DNA from: Planctomycetota bacterium
GTDB lineage: Bacteria; Planctomycetota; Planctomycetia; Planctomycetales; Planctomycetaceae
Length of the DNA: 64,000 nucleotides
Assembly: GCA_023417655.1 (NCBI GenBank)
Contig: JAEZFD010000049.1
Coordinates: forward strand, 1 to 64,000
Reading direction: 5' to 3'
Position 1 is the stretch's first letter. Every line of letters starts with the position of its first letter. Shown here piece after piece: positions 25,070 through 33,667 of this stretch. The notes beneath the pieces are model-generated. The model saw only the letters and a list, made by a program, of their open reading frames with translations. It had not been told where the DNA came from and searched no databases. The position numbers were made by a program, and so were the translations under genes.

Positions 25070-25483
25070 ATGTCCCGGAAAATTTTCGTCAATCTCCCTG
25101 TTCGTGACCTGAACAAGTCCATGGCCTTTTATCGGGCCTTGGGATTTTCAATCAATGAGCAGTTCACGGACGAGACGGCTGCCTGCGTCGTCATCAGCGA
25201 GTCGATCTACTGCATGCTGCTGACGCATGAGAAGTTTCAAAGCTTCTCGCCGTTGCCGCTGGCGGATGCGACGGAGGTAACTGGGCAACTGCTGGCTCTG
25301 AATTTCGAGAGTCGACAGGAGGTCGACGAGATCGTGACGAGGGCTCTTGCCAGCGGTGGATCCACGTTTAGCGATCCAAAAGACTATGGATTTATGTACC
25401 AGCACAGCTTCCAGGACCCTGACGGACACGTCTGGGAACCATTTTTTATGGACATGAACGCAATTCCATCGCAGGGGAATTGA
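25070..25483 (+). CDS. VOC (glyoxalase/dioxygenase fold) family protein
   Basis: A 137-residue protein of the vicinal oxygen chelate superfamily. Seen: KIFVNLPVRDLNKSMAFYRALGF at the start, VISESIYCMLLTHEKFQSF, LALNFESRQEVDEIVTRA and the close YQHSFQDPDGHVWEPFFMD, which carries the metal-binding Glu. This PhnB/glyoxalase-like group is common in ECF42-type neighbourhoods. The start is set at 25070 because GGAGG lies five bases upstream; two codons further up a GTG is in frame. It is the last gene of the module, 86 bp after the GyrI-like gene and behind a hairpin. Confidence 0.92.
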   Translation: MSRKIFVNLPVRDLNKSMAFYRALGFSINEQFTDETAACVVISESIYCMLLTHEKFQSFSPLPLADATEVTGQLLALNFESRQEVDEIVTRALASGGSTFSDPKDYGFMYQHSFQDPDGHVWEPFFMDMNAIPSQGN

Positions 25484-25825
25484 TCCAGCGCCATTCACTA
25501 TCCGCTCAGTGGCCTATTAATGCGGCCTAATGATGAAGTGGCGAAATGAATTGGCCGTCTCCGATCCTAAAGCGGAGCGGACGCGGTGTATTGTTCTGAA
25601 TCACTCACGGGATGCGAAACTTCAACAGAGTGCTGAAAAGGGAGGCGTCATATTCGTGTCGATCAGTGCAGTGCAAAAAATTGGATTTTAGGGCCGGTTA
25701 AGCAGGTCAGTGTGAATGGGTAATTTTGATTTGGGTGAGTGAAATCTTCCTTCCAGGCTGTGCGGCGTAACCTAAAGTGGATGGGTAGATACATCAAACT
25801 ACACCATCTCAATTAAGGTCGTCCC
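25484..25825. other. Intergenic region
   Basis: About 340 bp between the VOC gene and the HdeD-like gene, without a gene I can support. It presumably holds the end of the ECF42 module and the promoter of the HdeD-like gene. I did not find a convincing -35/-10 pair or terminator. Confidence 0.4.
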
Positions 25826-26410
25826 GTGGACACAACCCCTGTCACTACATCCGAAACGTCCCTCCTCGAACAGAACTGGAAATGGCTGCTCGCGCTGGGA
25901 ATCGTTCTGATCCTGCTGGGGACGACGGCGATCTGTCTACCCCTCCTCGCCACGATTGAATTCGTCATGATTCTTGGAATCCTGATGCTGATGGCTGGGG
26001 TGATGTTGATTGTGAGTGCCTTTCACGCAGGCCGTTGGGGCGGCTTTATGCTGAACCTGATGATCGGCATTCTTTATGTGGTGAGCGGCTTTCTGATTCT
26101 TGAAAACCCAGTTGAGGGTGCCGCCGGTCTGACGCTTCTGATGGCGATCTTTTTCCTGACCACCGGACTGTTTCGAGTAACGATCGCCTTGCTGGAGCGA
26201 TTTCAGGGTTGGGGCTGGGTCCTTCTCAATGGGGGAATCAATATCCTCCTCGGTGTTGTCATTTGGCGCCAATTCCCGGTCTCCGCGCTCTGGATCATCG
26301 GACTGCTGGTCGGATTTGAACTGCTGTTCAACGGTTGGGCGTGGGTGATGCTGGCTCTGACAGTGCGTCAGATGTCGAAGAAGTCTCTTCCAAATCACCC
26401 GGTCATCTAA
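25826..26410 (+). CDS. HdeD/DUF308-family membrane protein
   Basis: A 194-residue inner-membrane protein with six predicted helices arranged as three pairs, the pattern of HdeD and DUF308 proteins. Seen: NWKWLLALGIVLILLGTTAI at about 17-36, the repeat-like GILMLMAGVMLIVSAFHAG (about 52-70) and GGINILLGVVIWRQFP. HdeD of E. coli is linked with acid resistance; elsewhere the function is unknown. The GTG start at 25826 has AAGG seven bases upstream. It stands alone, 267 bp before the diguanylate cyclase. Confidence 0.88.
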   Translation: MDTTPVTTSETSLLEQNWKWLLALGIVLILLGTTAICLPLLATIEFVMILGILMLMAGVMLIVSAFHAGRWGGFMLNLMIGILYVVSGFLILENPVEGAAGLTLLMAIFFLTTGLFRVTIALLERFQGWGWVLLNGGINILLGVVIWRQFPVSALWIIGLLVGFELLFNGWAWVMLALTVRQMSKKSLPNHPVI

Positions 26411-26677
26411 AATGAGTTGCGTTTAAATCCCCTAGGCTTGGCCGGAGGATGAGGAACCCGTTCGTGAGGTCCAGTCCTCTCGGCGAATCCAGCGCGCAAA
26501 CCCGGACTCACTTCTCGCTTCCTGAAAGAGCTGACCTGCCGGCATCTCCTCTGGTGTGGTCATGGGCTCTCTTTCTGTCGGACGGTGACCTGTAGGGCTG
26601 CTCGTCGCAGTGAATGAATTCGAACTCCAGAAGACAACAGCTGAAGACACTTGCCTGATTCCATTTGAGATCACCTT

Positions 26678-27559
26678 ATGGACGTCACAATTCCCCCCCC
26701 AGTCGAACAGACGCGTGTCGCCAAAGAGTCTTTGGCTCGCGCCTTTCGGACCAGATATATCGCTCTAGCGGTGTGTGGCTGGGTCAGTGCCTGCCTGCTG
26801 ATTGCAGGGTGGCTTCCTGACGTGGGACACAACATGAGCTTCATCTGGCTCATCAGTGGCGCGACCGGCCTTTGCGCGGCCGTCGGACTGACGGAAGCGA
26901 TCAAAGGGGATGTGAAGATCCAGGAACGATTGCTGACGGCCTATATTCATGCCGCGACGACAGACAGCCTGACGGAACTCTCGAACCGCCAGTCACTTGA
27001 TTCCATGCTGACCAGTCTGTTGTCTACCCCTGCTTTGCACCGGCCTCCCATTTCGATGGTTATGATCGATATCGATCACTTCAAGGCTTTCAACGATCAG
27101 TGGGGACACCAGGCGGGGGATGTGGTGCTTCACAACGTCGCTGGAAAACTGCGGCGATTCTTCGGTGAAAAAGCATTTGTCGCCCGCTATGGCGGAGAAG
27201 AGTTTGCCATCGTTCTCTCGAACTGTGGGATCGGCGAAGCAGGCGCACTCGCTGAAAACTGTCGAGAGATGGTGAAAGCGGTCACCTGCCCTTATCGAGA
27301 TCACCAGTTCCGGGTGACGATCAGTGGCGGAGTCTCGGAAGCCCGGTCGCAGGACACACTCGATACTCTCACGCAGCGAGCGGATCTCGCGTTGTATTCT
27401 GCAAAGCGAATGGGGCGGGATGTCATCTGGGTCGACACGCCTGGTCGAGCTGCGGTGATTGAAACATCTCCGACTCCAGTAGATTCGAGGCTGAGCCCGG
27501 CACCCCGACCTGATGTCTCGCCGCTGAACTTCGGACTGCCTTACCACTCAATGGTCTGA
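26678..27559 (+). CDS. Membrane-bound diguanylate cyclase (GGDEF)
   Basis: A 293-residue protein with two transmembrane helices (about 28-47 and 53-72) and a GGDEF domain from about residue 88 (TTDSLTELSNRQSLD). It makes cyclic di-GMP from two GTP. The active site reads RYGGEEF. Also visible are MIDIDHFKAFNDQWGHQAGD and the late LTQRADLALYSAKRMGRD. No RxxD inhibitory site lies just before the GGEEF motif, so product inhibition may be absent. The last 40 residues are proline-rich and unstructured. No EAL protein is nearby. Confidence 0.93.
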   Translation: MDVTIPPPVEQTRVAKESLARAFRTRYIALAVCGWVSACLLIAGWLPDVGHNMSFIWLISGATGLCAAVGLTEAIKGDVKIQERLLTAYIHAATTDSLTELSNRQSLDSMLTSLLSTPALHRPPISMVMIDIDHFKAFNDQWGHQAGDVVLHNVAGKLRRFFGEKAFVARYGGEEFAIVLSNCGIGEAGALAENCREMVKAVTCPYRDHQFRVTISGGVSEARSQDTLDTLTQRADLALYSAKRMGRDVIWVDTPGRAAVIETSPTPVDSRLSPAPRPDVSPLNFGLPYHSMV

Positions 27560-27620
27560 TCATCCCGGGGCTTGCTGTTTGACGGGACCCCGAATCCGGC
27601 CATTCAACCCCATGTTGCCG

Positions 27621-28265
27621 TCAGATAATTCGATCTGGCTGGGGGGCGGCTCGGATAAATCGCACACTCACCCCGTCGATGGACGTAGTCCAGACCCCAC
27701 TCTCGTTATCGTTCTCAAGAGAGTTCTCGTCTCGACTCTCGTCCGTGTTCCGGATAAAGAGCCAGCCGACTCCGCCATAGGGATCGATGATTCGGTAGTC
27801 GCCCGTCTCAATCTCGGCCGGCAGGAGATCGAGATGCCGCTGAATCAGTGATAGTGGAAGGCTCAGATGTTCTGAATCAATCGTGCGTCGCTGAACGGGG
27901 GAAGTTGGGGCGCGTCGAACGACTTCTTCCGTCTGCTGACTGACCGGCCGTTCAATCACAATCGAGGCGGCTGGAAGCGGCTGCCATTCATCGGTGAATT
28001 CTTCTGTCACAGTGACTGCAGCGACCTCTCTAGAGTCTCTTGCCTCGTTCGCATCCAGTGCATTCTGTTCGGACGGGTCTTCGCTTACGGCGACCCAGGC
28101 TGTCCATTCATCTTCCGAAAGAACAACCGGAGCAGGCACCAGTTCCTGAAGCAGTGTCTGTCGTGATTCGACGACGGGCTGATCATTCACCCAGAGTCCT
28201 GCAAACATCCCTGTTGCGAACATCAAAGAGGCAGCGCGGATCAGAATCTGACAGGAGGCAAACAT
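27621..28265 (-). CDS. Hypothetical protein with N-terminal membrane anchor
   Basis: A 214-residue protein I do not recognise. Residues 5-25 form one hydrophobic segment (signal anchor or signal peptide). Residues 35-130 are acidic and rich in Glu, Val and Thr. The C-terminal 80 residues look folded: SLPLSLIQRHLDLLPAEIE, YRIIDPYGGVGWLFIRN and VWTTSIDGVSVRFIRAAP. Probably in the periplasm or membrane-attached. It converges with the GGDEF gene (61 bp apart) and is divergent from aroA. Confidence 0.6.
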   Translation of the reverse strand: MFASCQILIRAASLMFATGMFAGLWVNDQPVVESRQTLLQELVPAPVVLSEDEWTAWVAVSEDPSEQNALDANEARDSREVAAVTVTEEFTDEWQPLPAASIVIERPVSQQTEEVVRRAPTSPVQRRTIDSEHLSLPLSLIQRHLDLLPAEIETGDYRIIDPYGGVGWLFIRNTDESRDENSLENDNESGVWTTSIDGVSVRFIRAAPQPDRII

Positions 28266-28369
28266 GGCAGCGGCACAACGGTTTGGCTCAGTCGAGCAGA
28301 TTGACGTTCAAAAGGGATTCAAAGCAAATCAACGACCCGATGTCTCGAGAAGGACACTCCCATCCGCCT

Positions 28370-28390
28370 GCTTGAGACAACGTCTCAAGC
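28370..28390. promoter_or_regulatory. Perfect palindrome in the aroA upstream region
   Basis: GCTTGAGAC (28370-28378), AAC, GTCTCAAGC (28382-28390): nine base pairs with no mismatch around a 3-base centre. The odd spacing and position between divergent genes suggest an operator for a dimeric repressor. A hairpin is the alternative; no T-run follows. Confidence 0.4.
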
Positions 28391-28576
28391 GATGACTCCG
28401 GCATTGTCGATGGCTCGCCTCCTGAAGCCTCGGTCAGTATTGTCTTTCACCAACCGTCTCGAGTTTCTCCGTCGGCGAAGATATCGTCGTGGGAAACAGG
28501 CAATCTGTGCCGCAATTCGCCCTCGTCAAAGTGATTGGTCGCCACACTGGCGGAAGGGGGTAATTCGCAGGTGTTG

Positions 28577-28585
28577 TGCTAGAAT
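28577..28585 (+). promoter_or_regulatory. Candidate extended -10 promoter of aroA
   Basis: TGCTAGAAT matches TGnTATAAT at all but one base and lies 37 bp before the aroA start. No good -35 is seen, as usual for extended -10 promoters. Confidence 0.4.
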
Positions 28586-28622
28586 TGACGAATTTCCTGT
28601 TTGGGCTGCTCGCAGCGAATTT

Positions 28623-29912
28623 ATGAAGACAATTGAAATCCAGCCTGTCTCAAGCCCTGTGTTTGGGGAGATTCGCCCGCCCGGCTCCAAGAGTCTGACG
28701 AACCGGGCGCTCATCATTGCTGCGCTGGCGGACGGCCCTTCCCATCTGACTGGAGTGCTCGACAGCGTTGATACTCAAGTGATGATGGAGAGCCTCAATC
28801 GGCTGGGGCTGAAAGTGACAGCCGATCTGGAACAGCACCACTTCGATGTCGTTGGACAGTCAGGTCGCCTCCCGGTTTCGCAGGCCGATCTCTGGTGTGA
28901 AAACAGTGGAACAAGCATCCGGTTCCTCACGGCACTCTGCGCCGCAGGGAACGGGACTTACCGGCTGGACGGCAACGCACGCATGCGAGAACGCCCCATC
29001 GCGCCTCTCATCGCTGCACTCTCGGCCGTCGGAGTCGATGCCGTCTGTGAATTGAACAACGGCTGTCCTCCCGTCTCGGTGAAGACGAGCGGGCTGGCAG
29101 GAGGCCGCATTGAGGTTTCCGGAAACCTGTCGAGTCAATACCTCAGCGCGCTGCTGATGGCCGCTCCCGCCGCACGTGCTCCTGTGACAGTCGCGGTGAC
29201 GGGAGAGCTGGTTTCACGTCCTTATGTCGATATGACGCTCGAAATGATGCGGGCGTTCGAGGCTGAGGTCGATGAGCCACAACTGAACGAATTCAGGATT
29301 GCCGCGAAGCCCTACGTCGGCCGGACGTATGACATCGAACCAGATGCCTCGGCCGCCAGTTACTTCTTTGGTGTTGCTGCAGTCACTGGGGGTGAAGTCA
29401 CCGTGAATGGACTCTCTCGAAATGCCCTTCAAGGGGACGTTCGTTTCGTGGAAGCCCTTGAGCAGATGGGATGCACCGTTGCCTGGAAGTCTGACTCGAT
29501 CACCGTAAAGGGGGGACCTCTTCGCGGCATCGATATCGACATGAATGACATCAGTGACACCGCTCAGACACTCGCATGCGTTGCTCCGTTTGCGGACGGC
29601 CCGACGCGGATCCGCAACGTGGCCCACATGCGTCTGAAAGAAACAGATCGAGTGACCGCTGTCGTCACAGAACTGCGGCGGGTCGGACTGAATGTCGAAG
29701 AACATGAGGACGGGATGACCATTCATCCCGGAACCATCAGTCCGGCGGAGATTCAGACTTACGACGATCACCGGATGGCGATGAGTTTCTCCCTGCTCGG
29801 ACTGCGTGTCCCCGGGATTCGGATCGCCGATCCTGATTGCACGTCCAAGACTTATCCTCTGTATTTCGAAGACCTTGAGCGGCTCTGTCGCTCCTCGCGA
29901 ACGGTGGGTTAA
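28623..29912 (+). CDS. aroA: 3-phosphoshikimate 1-carboxyvinyltransferase (EPSP synthase)
   Basis: A 429-residue enzyme joining shikimate-3-phosphate and phosphoenolpyruvate in the shikimate pathway. Seen: the N-terminal PPGSKSLTNRALIIAAL, ENSGTSIRFLTALCAA with the PEP-site residues, GNLSSQYLSALLMAAP, EPDASAASYFFGVAAV, RIRNVAHMRLKETDR and the C-terminal DDHRMAMSFSLLGLR. The start at 28623 gives the usual AroA N-terminus and length; the open frame from 28392 adds 77 residues without family likeness. No Shine-Dalgarno is obvious. A plausible extended -10 promoter lies 37 bp upstream. Confidence 0.97.
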   Translation: MKTIEIQPVSSPVFGEIRPPGSKSLTNRALIIAALADGPSHLTGVLDSVDTQVMMESLNRLGLKVTADLEQHHFDVVGQSGRLPVSQADLWCENSGTSIRFLTALCAAGNGTYRLDGNARMRERPIAPLIAALSAVGVDAVCELNNGCPPVSVKTSGLAGGRIEVSGNLSSQYLSALLMAAPAARAPVTVAVTGELVSRPYVDMTLEMMRAFEAEVDEPQLNEFRIAAKPYVGRTYDIEPDASAASYFFGVAAVTGGEVTVNGLSRNALQGDVRFVEALEQMGCTVAWKSDSITVKGGPLRGIDIDMNDISDTAQTLACVAPFADGPTRIRNVAHMRLKETDRVTAVVTELRRVGLNVEEHEDGMTIHPGTISPAEIQTYDDHRMAMSFSLLGLRVPGIRIADPDCTSKTYPLYFEDLERLCRSSRTVG

Positions 29913-30221
29913 GTCGATGAAATCGTGGGTGGGGTGAATCGAACTTCCCGACCCGCAAGTCGGCAGTGATTTCCTTGAAGCTGCGCCGAGTTCGGAAATT
30001 CCCATTCGACGAACCGCCGGGATTCCGCCATACTCAAAATGCCGGAACGAGCTGCTCCTGAACTGCTTGGCAGGTCGCTGGAATGCTCGTTTTGAGGACA
30101 CAAGCTCTGTGAAAGTTGATGTTGGTGCAACAGGCGCTCAGCCTGCTTCTGCAGTTTCGTCGGCTCGCACGAGCGATCTCTCCGGTGAAGCAGACCGATC
30201 TCGAACAAAGAAATTGAAGAC
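29913..30221. other. Intergenic region between aroA and rsmB
   Basis: About 310 bp. Short frames run across it, but none has recognisable features. No terminator is evident; aroA and rsmB could share a transcript. Confidence 0.4.
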
Positions 30222-31709
30222 ATGTCAGAAGGTGGTCCTGGGAAGCGTTTCCCAAACAGCAGACCGAGAGGAAATCAGAGAACAGGAGAGCCGTCCGCCC
30301 GCTGGCTGGCATTTCTCGCCGTCCAGTCCTTTGCTCAGAAGGGGCTGTTTGTCTCTAAGTCGCTGGATCGTCTTTACGAGGAATATCCAACGCTTCCCCG
30401 AGATCGCCAGTTTGCGACCGAACTCGCCGCCGAGACGATTCGTCGTGGGCTCACTATCGACACAATTCTCGAACAGTACGTCACTCGCCCTCGAGAAAAT
30501 GTGGAGCCAGAACTCTGGCTGCTGCTACAGCTCGGGTGCTGCCAGCTGTTGTTCCTGCCGCAGGTACCACCTCACGCGGCGATTCACGAGACGGTCTCGC
30601 TCTGTGATCGCATTCAAAAACCCCGGGCGAAGGGATTCGTTAACGGCGTTCTGCGAAACCTCGATCGCGATGCCAGTCAGCTTGGGCCTGTGATGCAGCC
30701 GGGAGTGACCCCATCGTCGGTCTCACTTGATCAGCTCGAATCACATTTGCTCCCGATCTATGAATTCCGGGGCCCGATGCACCGATGGCGAACGATTTCG
30801 TTCCCCAAGAAAATCTTTGTGAATCCGCACCAGCATCCGCTGGAGTACCTGGCGGAAGTCTGCAGTCTGCCGCACTGGCTGGTTCAACGCTGGGCCGCTG
30901 AAAACGTGGACACCGATCAGCTGTTGAATCGTGGCTTGTGGTTCACCTCACCGGGACGAGTTTCTCTTCGGGTGAATCTCAACAAGACCACACGCGAAGC
31001 GGTGCTCAACGTCCTGCAGGAGAGCGGAATCGAAGCCGGCCTCGGTGTGCTGCCGGAATCGATCGTGCTTGCCGGTTCCCTGTCTCCGCGCGACATTCCG
31101 GTCTTTCACGATGGCTGGTTCAGTGTGCAGGATGAGTCCGCAATGCACGCCGCCGTTCGTCTCGATCCGAATCCTGGGGAACGAATTCTCGATCTCTGTG
31201 CGTCACCCGGTGGGAAGACGTGTCATCTCGCAGAGCTGCTGCGGGAGACCGGCGAGGTTGTCGCCTGTGACCTGTCGGAGACGCGACTCCGGCCGGTACG
31301 CGAGAACATCTCCCGGCTGGGGCTTGAAAATATTGAAGTCTGCATTGTGGACGAGGATGGTTCGAACCTGCCGGAAGGGCCATTTGATGCCGCGCTGGTC
31401 GATGCCCCCTGTTCGAACACCGGTGTGTTAGGGAAGCGGGCGGAAGCGCGTTGGAGAATTCTCCCGACGACGTTTGATGATCTCGTTCCGCTGCAGCGTC
31501 GCCTGCTGACGGACGCGATCAGTCGGGTGAAGCCGGGCGGACGAATTCTGTATTCCACCTGTAGTATTGATCGACAGGAGAATCAGGATGTTGTTCAGTC
31601 GGTCATCGCCAGTGATCCCCGAGTCCGTCTGGTTTCTGAGCATTTCCATGAACCCGGCGAACCCGCAGACGGCGGTTATCAGGCACTGTTAAGGTTGCAG
31701 CCGGTGTAG
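30222..31709 (+). CDS. rsmB: 16S rRNA (cytosine-5) methyltransferase RsmB-like
   Basis: A 495-residue protein with two parts. The N-terminal NusB-like RNA-binding domain (about 25-165) has PSARWLAFLAVQSF, RDRQFATELAAETIRRG, LLQLGCCQLLFL and AKGFVNGVLRNL. The C-terminal RNA m5C methyltransferase domain has SAM motif ILDLCASPGGKTCHLAELL, motif IV VDAPCSNTGVLGKRAEARWR and motif VI YSTCSIDRQENQ with the two catalytic cysteines. It methylates C967 of 16S rRNA (E. coli numbering) by family knowledge. About 60 residues between the halves are longer than usual. The start is weak in ribosome-binding signal. Confidence 0.93.
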   Translation: MSEGGPGKRFPNSRPRGNQRTGEPSARWLAFLAVQSFAQKGLFVSKSLDRLYEEYPTLPRDRQFATELAAETIRRGLTIDTILEQYVTRPRENVEPELWLLLQLGCCQLLFLPQVPPHAAIHETVSLCDRIQKPRAKGFVNGVLRNLDRDASQLGPVMQPGVTPSSVSLDQLESHLLPIYEFRGPMHRWRTISFPKKIFVNPHQHPLEYLAEVCSLPHWLVQRWAAENVDTDQLLNRGLWFTSPGRVSLRVNLNKTTREAVLNVLQESGIEAGLGVLPESIVLAGSLSPRDIPVFHDGWFSVQDESAMHAAVRLDPNPGERILDLCASPGGKTCHLAELLRETGEVVACDLSETRLRPVRENISRLGLENIEVCIVDEDGSNLPEGPFDAALVDAPCSNTGVLGKRAEARWRILPTTFDDLVPLQRRLLTDAISRVKPGGRILYSTCSIDRQENQDVVQSVIASDPRVRLVSEHFHEPGEPADGGYQALLRLQPV

Positions 31710-31931
31710 GCAACTCGTGATCATTTTCCCTCAAAAAAGTGATAATGGATGAAAATCTCGTAATCCCCCTGCCTCTTTTCGTCGTTCACGAGAGCAGCTT
31801 GCTCGACCGAGCGCCCACGCAGCACGCGTTCCGATTGATGAAAGACTCACTTCCGCGTGGCAACGACGGGCAGTTCAAAAGGCAGAACGGTCGCAAGGGG
31901 CATTGCCAGAATTGACGGGAAGGCGACCGCG

Positions 31932-32321
31932 ATGTTGTTTCAGCGTTATCTCGGAGGATTGATTCTGGGAGGCGGCCTGATCGCACTCGCTTTTCTCTGG
32001 ATTGTCTACTCGCCCCCACTCCTGTTTCAAATCGTGGGGACGGTGTTGGTTTTCGGTCCGATCCTCCTCGGGGTCGATATGATCAGCGATACACTCGCCC
32101 CAGATGAACGTGAAGCACTCGACGGGAAATGCCGCGATCAAGGTCACAGTGAGGGGAGACAGCTGCAGTCAACGCGATTGCATCAACCCGTCTCACTGGC
32201 GTATGTGTGCCAGCAGTGCGATGCTCCATTAGGACGTAATGCTGACGTCTCTCCCCTCGGCGACGTGAAGTGCCAGCATTGTGGAAAGTGGTTCAACATC
32301 CACGGGCGTCAGGCGACATAA
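31932..32321 (+). CDS. Zinc-ribbon membrane protein, paralogue A
   Basis: A 129-residue protein: two hydrophobic helices (about 7-27 and 31-53), a charged linker, and a C-terminal zinc ribbon with CxxC pairs in YVCQQCDAPLGRNADVS and VKCQHCGKWFNIHG. The family is unrecognised. The next gene encodes the same architecture, with near-identical ribbons, so the two arose by tandem duplication. The start at 31932 follows from the position of the first helix; the frame is open back to 31857. A membrane protein with a cytosolic zinc ribbon may bind nucleic acid or protein, but nothing more can be said. Confidence 0.8.
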   Translation: MLFQRYLGGLILGGGLIALAFLWIVYSPPLLFQIVGTVLVFGPILLGVDMISDTLAPDEREALDGKCRDQGHSEGRQLQSTRLHQPVSLAYVCQQCDAPLGRNADVSPLGDVKCQHCGKWFNIHGRQAT

Positions 32322-32432
32322 CCAGAGACTGGATGTCGTCCATTAACAAGATGAGTAACGTCCCTCTGGTTGCACTCAGTTCCGCCAGAGCCCAGAACAT
32401 CCGGCCAGATCTCTTCACATCACGGAGCGAAT

Positions 32433-32837
32433 ATGCCGCCATTCTTTCGGCTGATGGGGATCATTCCTCTGGGAATTGGCGTGACCGTGCTGGGTTTTCT
32501 CTGGCTCAGTCCCTGGAATGAGTTCGGTTCTCCTCCGCTCTTCTTTCGAATTTTCGGAAGCTTTATTGCACTCGCATTCGTCATGATGGGAAGCGGCCTT
32601 CTCTCGGCGAAGCTTGGCCCGAGTGACGCAGACAGAAAGGCTGCGATCGACGTGTTTTACCGACAAGTCCTTCGAAAGAATCCGCCACTTGAGGGGCCAC
32701 CAGAGGCAGGTTCGCTGGACTATGTCTGTCGGCACTGCAATGCCCCACTGGGGCGCAAGGCGGACGTCTCTCCTCTCGGTGATGTGAAGTGCAATCATTG
32801 CGGAAAGTGGTTCAACATCCACGGGCGAGGTGTCTGA
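32433..32837 (+). CDS. Zinc-ribbon membrane protein, paralogue B
   Basis: A 134-residue paralogue of the gene ending at 32321. It has two hydrophobic helices (about 7-25 and 34-56), a charged linker and a zinc ribbon: YVCRHCNAPLGRKADVS and VKCNHCGKWFNIHG. The ribbons of A and B differ at only a few residues, while helices and linker have drifted, so the ribbon is under stronger selection. The start was chosen at 32433 by alignment with paralogue A; the open frame extends to 32370. A strong bidirectional terminator lies 13 bp after the stop. Confidence 0.82.
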   Translation: MPPFFRLMGIIPLGIGVTVLGFLWLSPWNEFGSPPLFFRIFGSFIALAFVMMGSGLLSAKLGPSDADRKAAIDVFYRQVLRKNPPLEGPPEAGSLDYVCRHCNAPLGRKADVSPLGDVKCNHCGKWFNIHGRGV

Positions 32838-32850
32838 GTGAACGCCAGTG

Positions 32851-32896
32851 AAAAGAAAGAGGCCGCTCCTGATGACAGGAACGGCCTCTTTCTTTT
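32851..32896. terminator. Bidirectional terminator
   Basis: A long hairpin: AAAAGAAAGAGGCCG (32851-32865) pairs with CGGCCTCTTTCTTTT (32882-32896), and inside it TCCTG pairs with CAGGA around ATGA. The single inner mismatch (C on the left, A on the right) becomes a G-U pair in the minus-strand RNA. It lies between convergent genes and ends both transcripts. Confidence 0.9.
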
Positions 32897-32932
32897 GTTT
32901 CCGACTCGAGAGTCGAATGTTCGCAAACGGCC

Positions 32933-33667
32933 CTATGCCTTGAGGGCGGCTTCATACAGCTCGCCGACGTATGGCCAGTTCACAATGGAGTAGAACGCCT
33001 GAATGTATTCTGGGCGGCGATTCTGGTACTTCAAATAGTAAGCGTGTTCCCAGACATCGAGCCCGAGCAACGGGGTGGAACCGTACATGAGTGGGCTGTC
33101 CTGATTGGCAGTGCTTTCCACAACCAGCTTGCCGTCTTTGTTCAGGCTCAGCCAGGCCCAGCCGCTGCCGAAGCGGGTCGTCGCGGACTTGGTGAAGAGT
33201 TCCTTGAACTGATCAAACCCTCCAAAGGTCTTGTCGAGATCGGCTTTCAGTTTGCCAGAAGGACCTGGGGCGTCTTTTTTCAATGTCTTCCAGAACAGGC
33301 TGTGATTCGCATGACCACCGCCATTGTTGCGGACGGCAGTGCGAATCTCTTCAGGCACCTGATCAAGATTGGAGATCAGCTTTTCGACAGGCTGTTTGCC
33401 GAGATCTGTTCCGGAAACGGCCTTGTTCAGGTTCGTCACATAGGCCTGATGGTGCTTGTCGTGATGGATCTCCATCGTCTTTGCATCGATGAAGGGTTCC
33501 AGTGCATCGAAAGCATAGGGGAGCGCCGGCAGGGTGTACGCATCACCGGCCGCAGCGAATGCGACAGCTGGCAGACAGCTGGCAGCACCAGCGGCGACAA
33601 CTCCGAAAGCAGAGGTTTTCAGAAAACTGCGGCGATCGACACGATTTTCAAACAGCGGATTTGACAT
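32933..33667 (-). CDS. Tat-exported Fe/Mn superoxide dismutase
   Basis: A 244-residue superoxide dismutase. The first 40 residues are a Tat-type signal (DRRSFLK at 11-17, then an alanine-rich hydrophobic stretch ending AFAAAG). The enzyme then begins YTLPALPYAFDALEPFI. Metal ligands by family: His68 in MEIHHDKHH, a His in ANHSLFWKTL, and Asp and His in LDVWEHAYYLKY. Its GGGHANHS segment does not decide between iron and manganese. Tat export suits a metal enzyme folded before transport and would place it outside the cytoplasm. It converges on the zinc-ribbon genes through a shared terminator. Confidence 0.95.
   Translation of the reverse strand: MSNPLFENRVDRRSFLKTSAFGVVAAGAASCLPAVAFAAAGDAYTLPALPYAFDALEPFIDAKTMEIHHDKHHQAYVTNLNKAVSGTDLGKQPVEKLISNLDQVPEEIRTAVRNNGGGHANHSLFWKTLKKDAPGPSGKLKADLDKTFGGFDQFKELFTKSATTRFGSGWAWLSLNKDGKLVVESTANQDSPLMYGSTPLLGLDVWEHAYYLKYQNRRPEYIQAFYSIVNWPYVGELYEAALKA

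Larger units (their letters stand above)
28266..28622. other. Divergent intergenic region before aroA
   Basis: About 360 bp containing a 21-bp palindrome at 28370-28390 and, near aroA, an extended -10 sequence (TGCTAGAAT, 28577-28585). The aroA frame is open through most of it, but that part has no aroA homology. Confidence 0.5.

Noticed and set aside
26432..26674. An 80-codon minus-strand frame between the HdeD-like and GGDEF genes
   Set aside because: The second half from ATG 26563 has a weak purine-rich start, but no recognisable features; not enough support.
29214..30101. A 295-codon frame antisense to aroA
   Set aside because: It mirrors the aroA reading frame and has no domain; high-GC genes commonly give such antisense frames.
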